A DNA stretch of 64,000 nucleotides, taken from positions 62,001 through 126,000 of the forward strand of contig NZ_JBIPKH010000004.1 of the NCBI RefSeq assembly GCF_044068625.1. Direction: 5' to 3'. The position numbers were made by a program, and so were the translations under genes. The notes beneath the pieces were generated by a model. The model saw only the letters and a list, made by a program, of their open reading frames with translations. It was not told the DNA's origin and searched no databases. This DNA is from Desulfurivibrio sp044068625 (GTDB lineage: Bacteria > Desulfobacterota > Desulfobulbia > Desulfobulbales > Desulfurivibrionaceae). Positions within the stretch are counted from its first letter, which is position 1; each line of letters begins with the position of its first letter. Positions 33,196 through 41,566 of the stretch are shown here, piece after piece.

Positions 33196-34998
33196 ATGGA
33201 GCGATTGGACGGCAGCATTGGACGGGAGGCCGATGTGGTGAGGGGTAAGGCGAGGAACGGGGGTAAACGGCCGGCGCGGCGCTGTTTGTGCTCGCTGTTG
33301 GCCATAATTGTCGGGGCGGCCCTGTTGCTGGCCTGTGGCAGTGCCGGTTACGCCCCCGCTCCGGCCTGGGCCGCCGAGGCCAAATTGAACGTGGTCTCTC
33401 CCCCCGACGGCTCCTGGGTAACCACCCAGGATCTTTACCTGGTGGGTTATCTGGAGGGGGACGCGGCTCGTCACCTGGAGATCGGTGGGGTGAGCAACAA
33501 GGCCCCCCGGGAGGGGATCCCGGTTGATGAGGGTGGCGCCTTCGGGGTGTTGATCACCCTTAAGCGCGGGGAGAATACCATCACCCTGGGCAGTGGCGCC
33601 CTGCAAACCCGGCTCAAGGTTTTTTACGCCCCGGAGGCGGACAGCAAGAGCGTGCCCCAGGGCTATCAGCGTTTTTATGTCCACAGCAACCCCCAGCCCC
33701 AGGATTGCCGGGAGTGCCATCGCCTGCGTAACGAGCGCTACAACTTCACCCGGATCATTCCGGCTCAATCCGACTGTATCAAATGCCATGCCGATATGGG
33801 CAAGGCTTCCTACGTGCATGGTCCGGTGGGGGCCGGGGTCTGCATCTCCTGCCACAACCCCCACGGTTCCACCAATCCCCTGAGCATGGAGCGGGTCGGA
33901 CAGGATCTCTGCCTGGTTTGTCATCAGGAGAATCTGGAGGAGTTTGCCGGCGCCCATATCCATGCCCCGGTGGCCGCCGGCTGCGTTGACTGTCACAACC
34001 CCCATGAATCGCCGATGCGCTTTCAGTTGCGCGGTCGGGGTCCCGATGTCAGCAGCCTCTGCTTCAACTGTCATGAGGCTGCCATTTTTACCAAGGAGAA
34101 CCGCCATGGCCCGGTGGGTTCGGGAGACTGTATCGCTTGTCATCTGCCCCACTCCGGGGAGCATAAAAATCTGCTGATCGCCACGGCGGACAAGGGTGAG
34201 GTCTGCTTTCAGTGCCACCAGGACCGGATGGAAGAGTTTACCATGCGCTACGTCCATGCGCCGGTGGCCAGTGATTGCGGCCAATGCCACGATCCCCACA
34301 GCTCCAATGCCCGCTTCCAGCTTTATGAGAGTGGCGGCAAGATGTGCGCCACCTGCCATGAGATGCTCAGCCCCGAGGTGTATAACGATATCAGGACGGC
34401 CACCTACAAGCATGAACCGGTGGATCAGGGCAAGTGCACCGAATGTCATCGGGCCCACTCTTCCGAGGTGCAGTCGCTGCTTAAGAGCAGCAACCTGCAG
34501 GGGTTGTGCTTTACCTGTCATGATGAGTTGAGCGACCATGTAGCCGGCAGCACCGCCCAGCATGGCCCGGTGATCACCGGCGACTGCATGGCTTGCCACA
34601 AGGCCCACGGCTCCACCTTCAGCCGGATTCTGGTCCGCTACTTCCCGGAAGATTTCTACCGGGAGTACAATCCCGAGTATTATGACCTCTGTTTCTCCTG
34701 TCATAACAAGGATATTGCCAAGAACAAGTTCACCAATACCCTGACCAATTTCCGGGATGGCAACTACAACCTCCACTTTTTCCATGTCAACATGCAGAAG
34801 GGGCGGACCTGCATCGCCTGTCATGACGCCCATGCCAGCGTGCAGCCCAAACATATCCGTACCGAGGTCCCCTTTGGGTTCTGGTCCTATCCCATCGCCC
34901 TGACCAAGACCGACGACGGCGGCACCTGCATCGTGGGCTGCCACGCTCCCAAGGGGTATGATCGTAAAAAACCGATCATCGAAAAACCCGCCAGATGA
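33196..34998 (+). CDS. 16-heme cytochrome with Ig-like N-terminal domain
   Basis: The 600-residue precursor has an unusually long basic N-terminus, a hydrophobic export segment (LLAIIVGAALLLACGS, a weak lipobox), and a beta-rich domain (about 60-150; VVSPPDGSWVTTQDLYLVGYL). Fifteen CXXCH motifs and one CX3CH (CIVGCH) near the C-terminus follow, in doubled-CXXCH pairs (CISCHNPHG, CIACHLPHS, CTECHRAHS). It is probably an outer-membrane-associated or periplasmic wire protein beside the barrel gene that follows after 46 bases. GGGAGGAG precedes ATG 33196. Heme count is by eye. Confidence 0.88.
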   Translation: MERLDGSIGREADVVRGKARNGGKRPARRCLCSLLAIIVGAALLLACGSAGYAPAPAWAAEAKLNVVSPPDGSWVTTQDLYLVGYLEGDAARHLEIGGVSNKAPREGIPVDEGGAFGVLITLKRGENTITLGSGALQTRLKVFYAPEADSKSVPQGYQRFYVHSNPQPQDCRECHRLRNERYNFTRIIPAQSDCIKCHADMGKASYVHGPVGAGVCISCHNPHGSTNPLSMERVGQDLCLVCHQENLEEFAGAHIHAPVAAGCVDCHNPHESPMRFQLRGRGPDVSSLCFNCHEAAIFTKENRHGPVGSGDCIACHLPHSGEHKNLLIATADKGEVCFQCHQDRMEEFTMRYVHAPVASDCGQCHDPHSSNARFQLYESGGKMCATCHEMLSPEVYNDIRTATYKHEPVDQGKCTECHRAHSSEVQSLLKSSNLQGLCFTCHDELSDHVAGSTAQHGPVITGDCMACHKAHGSTFSRILVRYFPEDFYREYNPEYYDLCFSCHNKDIAKNKFTNTLTNFRDGNYNLHFFHVNMQKGRTCIACHDAHASVQPKHIRTEVPFGFWSYPIALTKTDDGGTCIVGCHAPKGYDRKKPIIEKPAR

Positions 34999-35044
34999 GT
35001 CTCGGGGTTGGGGCAGGCAGGGCGGCAATGGTTGAGCACGGGTG

Positions 35045-37117
35045 ATGGAAAAGCTGATCTCCCGTGGTGGCGCGTTTCTGCTTGCTGTTTACCTCTTGCT
35101 GGCGGGCCTCTGGCCGGTCGGCGCCGCTGCGGAGCAGGCGCTGACCGGTCGGTGGACCCACCTGAAGGGCAAGGATCTCGACAGCCGGGACGACTACGCC
35201 CTCAGTTACACCCTGGACCACCGGCAGGAGCTTACCGAGGTTATGAATCTGCGAGGTTCGCTCCGCTATTCCCGGCAGTGGCGGGAGCAGGGTTATACCG
35301 AGGGGGTCGACCCCAGTCTGCGTTTTGATGTGAACAATGATCTGTTCCTGCTGGATATTCAGGGTTCGGCCGGTGAGCAGCGGAATGAGTATGAGGTGGG
35401 CCGCAGCCGTCGCAACTGGGGGGTGAACTGGAGCAGCGCCTGGCAGGAGCGCTGGCTGCCCCGCCTGCGCCTTTCCCATGCTCGGGATTACGCCTTCGAT
35501 CATCATACCATCCGCCGGATGGATACGACCGGCGAACGGAGCCGGGCCGGGGTCAGTTGGGACCTGCGGCTGTTCCAGGTGCATTACAACATCAACCGCA
35601 ATCTTAACCGCAACAAGGTGACCTTGGGGGAGACCACCACCACCAACCAGCTGGCCCGGTTTGAGACCGCCGGCCAGTTCTGGGACCGGCGCCTCTCCCT
35701 GGGTTTTTCCCAGCAGTACACCCAGAACCGCAACGAAACCGTCACCGCTGTGGGCGCGGGTGGATTCGCCCTGATTCGGCAAAATATCGCCCAGGTGCTG
35801 AGCGGCCGCGATGACACCCCCCTGGTTACCGACGATGACGAGCTGGTCAGTACCCCGCTGCTGATCGATGGCGACCTGGAAAGTCCCGCCGGCATCTACA
35901 CCGACGGCATCGATACCCCGCCCCTCAACATTGCCGTGCGGATGGATCAGCGCCGGGTCGATCAGCTTTTTCTCTACACCGAGGAGGATGCCGCCGGGCT
36001 GTCGGGCTCGTTTGTGGTCGATCTTTATGTCAGCCCCAACGGCACCGACTACACCCGGCTGGTGACCAATCTCCCCTTCAATTACGATGCCACGGAAAGG
36101 CGTTTCGAGTTTGATCTCGGGGGGTTGAGCCAGCAGTGGCTTAAACTGGTGGTTACCACCAGCCCCTTGCCCCGGGTCGATTTTACCGAGATCGAGGCCT
36201 ATGAACGGGTAACTTCGGCCGATGCCTTCGTCGCCCGGGAAGAGCGGCCCGAGAGTTATCTGAGCGACCTGAATCTGGCCTACCGCTTCTCCTCCACCCT
36301 GGGCTTTACCTACAACATCAGCCTGGAGAGCGGCGATTACGCTTCGGGGCAGGAGTTTGATCGGCGCAATCAGATCGCCCAACTCCGCTGGGTGCCCAAT
36401 GGCCGGGTCTCCTCCTCGCTGGGGTTCAGTGAAAACAGCGAGGAGATCGAGGGAAATCCGGAAAGCGTAAACCGGCAGTACAGTGCACGGGTGGGGATGG
36501 CGCCTCTGCCCACCATGGATATGAGTCTGGGGCTCAGCCGCAGTGAACGTTACGAAGAGAGTGAGCTACAGTCCACCAACCATGAAGCGGGTCTTTACAC
36601 CACCGCGGCCCTCTACCCGGATCTTGACGCCAATCTGGATCTGACCTGGGCAAGATTCGAGCAGGAAGAGGTGGATCAGGTCCGCGACTCCCTGGGCTCC
36701 CGCCTGGGCCTGACCGCCCGTCTGGTGCCGCGCCTCACCGCCGATCTGATTGTCGACTACCGCCATCAGCGGGCGGCCCAGGATAGTGAGGCCCTGGACA
36801 GTACCTTAACCTTAAACTGGCGTGTTTCCGATCTGCTCTCTTTTATGTCCTCGGCGGGCAAGAAATGGCAGGAGTGGGAGCCCACCCAGGAGAGCCTGCT
36901 GTTGCGGATGACGATGGCGCCCACGGATACCATTCAATTTTCTTTGAGTTACCAGTATAATGAAGACACTGAAACCACAAACCGTTACTCAGTGAACGGC
37001 AGCTGGGCCATCGACCGGCTGCTGACCTTTCAGGCCAACGCTTCCTACACCGAGCGGGGCGAGGTCAGCGACTGGCAGGCCAGGACCCAGCTTACGGCCC
37101 GCTTTGCCGGCCGTTGA
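35045..37117 (+). CDS. Outer-membrane beta-barrel of a porin-cytochrome-type conduit
   Basis: The 690-residue protein has a signal peptide (FLLAVYLLLAGLWPVGAAA) and alternating amphipathic strands throughout, for example LRGSLRYSRQW, WGVNWSSAW, RLSLGFSQQY, LGFTYNISLESG, ISGSWAID-like SVNGSWAIDRLL, ending in LTARFAGR. Residues about 240-395 are different: they resemble a discoidin (F5/8 C) jelly-roll (DLYVSPNGTDYTRLVTNLPF, QQWLKLVVTT, FTEIEAYE), presumably inserted in a surface loop. By position between 16- and 26-heme proteins it is the likely sheath for a cytochrome conduit. No sequence family could be named with certainty. Confidence 0.75.
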   Translation: MEKLISRGGAFLLAVYLLLAGLWPVGAAAEQALTGRWTHLKGKDLDSRDDYALSYTLDHRQELTEVMNLRGSLRYSRQWREQGYTEGVDPSLRFDVNNDLFLLDIQGSAGEQRNEYEVGRSRRNWGVNWSSAWQERWLPRLRLSHARDYAFDHHTIRRMDTTGERSRAGVSWDLRLFQVHYNINRNLNRNKVTLGETTTTNQLARFETAGQFWDRRLSLGFSQQYTQNRNETVTAVGAGGFALIRQNIAQVLSGRDDTPLVTDDDELVSTPLLIDGDLESPAGIYTDGIDTPPLNIAVRMDQRRVDQLFLYTEEDAAGLSGSFVVDLYVSPNGTDYTRLVTNLPFNYDATERRFEFDLGGLSQQWLKLVVTTSPLPRVDFTEIEAYERVTSADAFVAREERPESYLSDLNLAYRFSSTLGFTYNISLESGDYASGQEFDRRNQIAQLRWVPNGRVSSSLGFSENSEEIEGNPESVNRQYSARVGMAPLPTMDMSLGLSRSERYEESELQSTNHEAGLYTTAALYPDLDANLDLTWARFEQEEVDQVRDSLGSRLGLTARLVPRLTADLIVDYRHQRAAQDSEALDSTLTLNWRVSDLLSFMSSAGKKWQEWEPTQESLLLRMTMAPTDTIQFSLSYQYNEDTETTNRYSVNGSWAIDRLLTFQANASYTERGEVSDWQARTQLTARFAGR

Positions 37118-37179
37118 GTTTAACCGGGAGCCCGATTGCGCGACCATGGGGCATGAGAACAGCAAGAGGATGGGATAAG

Positions 37180-37809
37180 ATGCGAAAAAATGGTGCAAGA
37201 GGTGGAAGGCGGGTGGTAGGGCCGGGTTGGCGGAGATTTTTTCCGGCCGTTGCCCTGTTGCTCCTCGGGGTAATGATGAGCGGCTGCGCCCTGCATTCGG
37301 AGCGGGGAGGGAAGTCGTTTGTCCGTGAAAACGTGGACTTTGGCTATATCCGCCAGGTGGCGGTGCTGCCGCTGCAAAACAACAGCCGGGATGATTTCGC
37401 TCCGGAGATGCTGCGGGATATCCTGATCACCAGGGTTTTCTCCCAGGGCCTTTTTGATGTGGTGGACAAGGGTCTGGTGGACAGTCTGCTGCGGGAAAAC
37501 GCCATTGAGCCGGGCCAGGCCCTGGATAGCCATCTTATCAAGCGTTTGGGACAGGGATTAAATGCCCAGGCTCTGCTGCTGGGCACCGTGGATGTGGCCG
37601 CCGAGGGGCGCAAGGGCTCGGTGGTCTACCCGGAGCTGGCCATGACCCTGCGCCTGGTTGACGTGGATAGCGGTCTGGTGATCTGGCAGGCCGGCGGTAA
37701 CGCCAGTGGCGACTCCCTGAGCCGCCGCCTGTTTGGCTTGTCGGCCCGGGATCGTTACCAGGTGGGGAATCGGCTGGTCAAAAACCTGTTACGTTCCTTG
37801 CCGCGATGA
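37180..37809 (+). CDS. CsgG/TolB-N-like outer-membrane lipoprotein A
   Basis: The 209-residue lipoprotein has a lipobox ending MMSGC and a CsgG/LpoB/TolB-N-like domain: IRQVAVLPLQNNSRDDFAPEMLRDILITR, FDVVDKGLVDSLLRE, LNAQALLLGTVDV, LRLVDVDSGLVIWQAGG. Proteins of this fold include the CsgG secretion channel and penicillin-binding protein activators. It is the first of three such genes in a row within the cytochrome operon. The start at 37180 is chosen for its lipoprotein signal; upstream starts at 37114 or 37153 are possible. Confidence 0.75.
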   Translation: MRKNGARGGRRVVGPGWRRFFPAVALLLLGVMMSGCALHSERGGKSFVRENVDFGYIRQVAVLPLQNNSRDDFAPEMLRDILITRVFSQGLFDVVDKGLVDSLLRENAIEPGQALDSHLIKRLGQGLNAQALLLGTVDVAAEGRKGSVVYPELAMTLRLVDVDSGLVIWQAGGNASGDSLSRRLFGLSARDRYQVGNRLVKNLLRSLPR

Positions 37810-37837
37810 GCGGAAGCCTGGTCCGGGGTCGGTGCTG

Positions 37838-39319
37838 ATGGGGCGCAACGCGGCGAAATTTTTTTTATTGCTGGCCCTGCTGTTCTGGAGTGTCGATGCC
37901 GGGGCGGCCCGGCTGGCCATTTTGCCCCTGGAAGACTTGAGCCTGGGGGACAACGGGGTGGATCTGGCTTTCACCACCCGGTTGCAGGAGGTCCTGCGGG
38001 AGCGGGGCCTGGAGGTGGTGCCCCAGCGGGAGGTGCTGGCCTTCATGGCCACCAACCGGATGCGCTGGTTGGGGCGGATTGAAACCATCCACGCCACCCG
38101 AATGGGCCGGGAGTTGAACGCCGACTTTATCCTGCTGGGCTCGGTGAATCAAGCCCGGGAGCGTGATCCGGCGGCCCTGGCCTTGACCCTGCAGTTGGTG
38201 AGGGCCGTGGACGCCCAGCTGGTGTGGAGCGGGGGGGCGGAACTTTGCCGGGTGGATCGCCGGCGGCTGCTGGCCATCGCCGAGCCCCGGGAGCTGGAGA
38301 ATCTCAAGGAACTGGTGCTGGTGGAGGCCCTGGCCGCTTGGCCGGCGGTTCTGCCCGCCGCGCCCGCCGACTACCCCGTGACCAGCCTGGCCGAAAGCAT
38401 CACCATCACCCCCCAGGTGGTGCGCCCCGGCGAGACGGTGCGCTGCTGGATCCGTTTTGATGACCGCAGCCGGCCGGCGGGGGCGGTGATCGGTGTGCTG
38501 TTTGACCAGAAGATGATTCCGGCGCGTTATCTGCTGCGGGAGCAGCTCCATGAGGCCGCCTGGGAGGCTCCCAGCCGGGATGGCCGCTATCCGGTCTCGG
38601 TGACCGTGATAACCCCCGAGCTGGGCTCACGGACCGTTTTTGCCGGCAGTTTTCTGGTGGACGGCACTACTCCCGAGCCCCAGTTGATCCTGGGAGGCCA
38701 GGTGCTTGAAGGGATGGCGGTGATGCGGGGGCAACTGCGCATTACTCCCCTTCTCAAGGTGCCGGAACCCTTACGTAACTGGGAGATTGAGATTCTCGAC
38801 ACCGAGGGGGCGGTGATCAAGGCCGAGCGGGGTCAGGGTGGCCTGCCGGGCCGTTTCTCCTGGTGGGGGCAGCGCCAGGATGGTCGGAACAGCCCCGACG
38901 GGGAGTATGCCGTGCGCCTTACCGTTTGGGACCGGGCCGGCAACCGGGGGGAGGTTGAGGAAAAGTTTCTGGTGGTCCGCGACAAGCCGGAGGTTAGCTT
39001 GCGGGCTTTGCGGCGGGCGGATATCCTGGAGTTGGAGCTTGAACATCAGGGCCGGGCTCCCTTGGTTTACTGGCGGGTGGAGTTGCGGGACGAGCCGGGA
39101 ACTCTGCTGTATGAGGCCGATGGCGTCGGTACTCCCCAGCCCTTGTTGGCCCCGCTTCCCGCCGCTGTCGAAAAAGTCGCGGCCCTGGTGCAGGCCCTGG
39201 ATGCTTTGGGCAACCGGATCAGCCGACGTGTGGAAAATATTATGATTCAGGAGGGAGTTGCCCTGGATCAGGCCGAGGAGGAAGTGGTGGAGCCGGATGG
39301 TTGGGCGGAGGATTTTTAA
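37838..39319 (+). CDS. CsgG/TolB-N-like protein B with C-terminal Ig-like/FlgD-like domains
   Basis: The 493-residue precursor has a signal peptide (AAKFFLLLALLFWSVDAGA) and a TolB-N/CsgG-like domain (ARLAILPLEDLSLGDNG, LEVVPQREVLAFMATN, LNADFILLGSVNQ, VRAVDAQLVWSG). Beta-sandwich domains follow, including a FlgD-like stretch (FSWWGQRQDGRNSPDGEYAVRLTVWDRAGN). It is thus a fusion of the same fold as its neighbours with surface-type Ig modules. It overlaps the next gene by 23 bases. The function is unknown; a periplasmic or outer-membrane assembly role is inferred from context. Confidence 0.72.
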   Translation: MGRNAAKFFLLLALLFWSVDAGAARLAILPLEDLSLGDNGVDLAFTTRLQEVLRERGLEVVPQREVLAFMATNRMRWLGRIETIHATRMGRELNADFILLGSVNQARERDPAALALTLQLVRAVDAQLVWSGGAELCRVDRRRLLAIAEPRELENLKELVLVEALAAWPAVLPAAPADYPVTSLAESITITPQVVRPGETVRCWIRFDDRSRPAGAVIGVLFDQKMIPARYLLREQLHEAAWEAPSRDGRYPVSVTVITPELGSRTVFAGSFLVDGTTPEPQLILGGQVLEGMAVMRGQLRITPLLKVPEPLRNWEIEILDTEGAVIKAERGQGGLPGRFSWWGQRQDGRNSPDGEYAVRLTVWDRAGNRGEVEEKFLVVRDKPEVSLRALRRADILELELEHQGRAPLVYWRVELRDEPGTLLYEADGVGTPQPLLAPLPAAVEKVAALVQALDALGNRISRRVENIMIQEGVALDQAEEEVVEPDGWAEDF

Positions 39320-39950
39320 GTTGAGCCGGGAGGAGCCAAGATACCGCCTGGTGTTTGCCGGGCTGCTGCTGGGCCTGGTCTGGACCCTGCTTCTTGCCGG
39401 CTGTGGTGCCGGCCGGCCCACGGTTCAGACGTTTCCGGGGGGTACCCTGGAGCGGAAGGTGGAGAGTGTGGCGGTGCTGCCCTTCATCGATCGCAGCGGT
39501 TACGGCCAGGGGGGCAAGATCGTCCAGCGCTTGCTGGTGGGCGAGTTGGTCCAGAGTTGTAACTGGCGGGTGGCCCTGGAAGGTGATATCATGAGGGTCT
39601 ATCGTCAGGTCCGCCTGCGTCCCTGGGAGGAGCCTGATCCGGAGCAGTTGCGGATCATCGCCGCCCGGCTGGGGGTCGATCTCTTGATCACCGGTGAGAT
39701 CCTGGAGATGGAGGAGAGGGTCGATTCCAGCGGGGTTGATCCCTTGCTGCTGTTGCAACTGCGGGTTTACGACGGCCAGGATGGCGCCCGACGCTGGGCC
39801 ACCAGGCACCGGCGTCAGGGTGGTGATTATCAGCGGGTTATGCATTTTGGCACGGTTAATACCATCAGCGCGGTGAGTCGAAATGCCGTGCGGGAGATTT
39901 TAGAGGAATGGCGCAGAAAGGGTTTGCTGGTTTGTCCAAGTACTTCTTAG
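39297..39950 (+). CDS. CsgG/TolB-N-like outer-membrane lipoprotein C
   Basis: The 217-residue lipoprotein has a clear lipobox (LLLAGC) and the third copy of the fold: VESVAVLPFIDRSGYGQGG, LGVDLLITGEILEMEE, LLLLQLRVYDGQDGARRW. ATG 39297 overlaps the preceding gene; a TTG at 39321 is an alternative. It overlaps the chaperone gene that follows by 43 bases, so the set is tightly coupled. Function inferred only from fold and neighbourhood. Confidence 0.75.
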   Translation: MVGRRIFKLSREEPRYRLVFAGLLLGLVWTLLLAGCGAGRPTVQTFPGGTLERKVESVAVLPFIDRSGYGQGGKIVQRLLVGELVQSCNWRVALEGDIMRVYRQVRLRPWEEPDPEQLRIIAARLGVDLLITGEILEMEERVDSSGVDPLLLLQLRVYDGQDGARRWATRHRRQGGDYQRVMHFGTVNTISAVSRNAVREILEEWRRKGLLVCPSTS

Positions 39951-41566
39951 GGTTGATCTGCTGTGTGCTGCTGGCGGCGGCGGGTTTGGGGCGGCCGGCG
40001 ACAGCCCAGGCCTGGTTCTGGGGGGAGCGGCCCTTGGCGGTGGTCAACGGTGAAGAGTTTTCCGCCGATGATTTCCGCAACTGGTGGCGTAACTGGCGGG
40101 AGCCGGGCATGGCCCGGCCGACCTCGCCGGATGCTTTTATCCAGTGGCAGCTCCTGGCCCAGGAGGCCGAACGGATGCAGCTTTTCCAGGAACCGGATTT
40201 CCGGCGGCGGGTGGCGGTCTTCCTTCGGGTGCGCTCGCTGATGATGTTGAAGGAGGAGGAGATCGACGGGGTGGTGTCGATCAGCGAAGGGGAGATCCAG
40301 GAGGAGTACCGGGCCCAATATACCCCCCGGTTGCGGGCCCACAGTTTTTTCTATTCCGATGAGGAGAGCGCCGCCCTGGGGGCCGCCGCCCTCCGTTCGG
40401 GAGCGCGCACGGTCGATGGCCTGCTGGAGCTGGAACCCGAGGCCGGCCGGCCGGTCCACCACGAGGAGCGATGGGTGCGTTTGACCCGGCTGCCCGAGGA
40501 GTGGCGGGGGTTGCTGGCGGAGGCCGAACCCGGCCAGGTGGTGGGGCCGCTGGCGGTTGAGCATGGCGCGGCGTTTATCCGGGTGGAGGAGCGCACCGCC
40601 GGCGACCCCCAGGATCTTGAGCGGGTGAGGGCCGGGATCGTCAAGGATCTGCGCACCCGGAAAAGCCATCAACTTACCGCCGAGCTGGTGGAAAAACTGC
40701 AAGAGAAGTTCGCGGTCCAGATTGATCGGGAAGTGCTGGAGTTGATCGGGCCGGAACCGCCCTCCGCCGAGCTGGCCGAGAGGGTGTTGATCAGCACCAG
40801 CCAGGGAGATATCGTTGCCGACGACCTCTGGCGGAACCTCCGGGGCGAACAGGCCTTTCGGGAAAAGAATCGCTTTGAGGCCGAGGAATTTGCCATCATG
40901 AAGGAGCGGGTGCTGGCCAACATGATCTCCCAAACCCTGGTCAGTTGGGAGGCGCTGGACCGCAACTATCAGGAGCGGCCGCCGCTCAAGGAGCTGTACG
41001 ATTTCTATCGCCGCCATCGGCTGATCAAGGAACTGGAACGGCGTTTAGTGGAGCCGGCCGCCGCGGTGACCGAGGAGGAGATCGTCAATTTCCTGGCGGA
41101 GAACAGCGCCCGTTTTTCCCGACCGGAAAGCGTGTCGTTCATGCTGCTGGAGGGTGAGAGTGAAGTGGTTGAGCGGATGGGGCGGGAGATCGCTTCCGGG
41201 CGGGATTTTTCCGAAGTGGCGACCCGCCATCTCCCCGGCGGCCCCCCGGTGCAGCGGCTGCCGCTGGATCATCTTGATGCCGAGTTGGCCGCGGCCCTGG
41301 CCGATCTGCGGCAAGGGGAGGTGAGTCGCCCCTTTCCTTTCCGTGGCCACGCCGCTCTGTTGCGTCTGGTCAATCGCACCCCCGCCACCACCATGCCGCT
41401 GGAGGCGGTGCGCCAAAGTATTGAGGAGGAGTTGAGCGAGGCCAAATTCCGCCAGGCTCGGGAGGATCTGGTCAACCTGTTGACCGAACGCTCCGAGATC
41501 AGGGTCAATCAACGGGTTTGGAACACCTTGAACAGGGAGCTGGAAAAAGAAGATGTTTCGCTTTAA
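39908..41566 (+). CDS. SurA/PpiC-type periplasmic peptidyl-prolyl isomerase
   Basis: The 552-residue precursor has a signal peptide (YFLGLICCVLLAAAG) and a SurA/PpiD-like plan with two chaperone plus parvulin-like units: first around residues 30-290 (LAVVNGEEFSADDFRNWW, RAHSFFYSDEES, LAEAEPGQVVGPLAVEHGAAFIRV), second around 300-540 (ISTSQGDIVADDLWRNLRG, SRPESVSFMLLEGE, LADLRQGEVSRPFPFRGHAALLRLV). Such isomerases occur in many extracellular cytochrome clusters and probably aid folding or export of multiheme proteins. It overlaps genes on both sides (43 and 14 bases). Confidence 0.85.
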   Translation: MAQKGFAGLSKYFLGLICCVLLAAAGLGRPATAQAWFWGERPLAVVNGEEFSADDFRNWWRNWREPGMARPTSPDAFIQWQLLAQEAERMQLFQEPDFRRRVAVFLRVRSLMMLKEEEIDGVVSISEGEIQEEYRAQYTPRLRAHSFFYSDEESAALGAAALRSGARTVDGLLELEPEAGRPVHHEERWVRLTRLPEEWRGLLAEAEPGQVVGPLAVEHGAAFIRVEERTAGDPQDLERVRAGIVKDLRTRKSHQLTAELVEKLQEKFAVQIDREVLELIGPEPPSAELAERVLISTSQGDIVADDLWRNLRGEQAFREKNRFEAEEFAIMKERVLANMISQTLVSWEALDRNYQERPPLKELYDFYRRHRLIKELERRLVEPAAAVTEEEIVNFLAENSARFSRPESVSFMLLEGESEVVERMGREIASGRDFSEVATRHLPGGPPVQRLPLDHLDAELAAALADLRQGEVSRPFPFRGHAALLRLVNRTPATTMPLEAVRQSIEEELSEAKFRQAREDLVNLLTERSEIRVNQRVWNTLNRELEKEDVSL

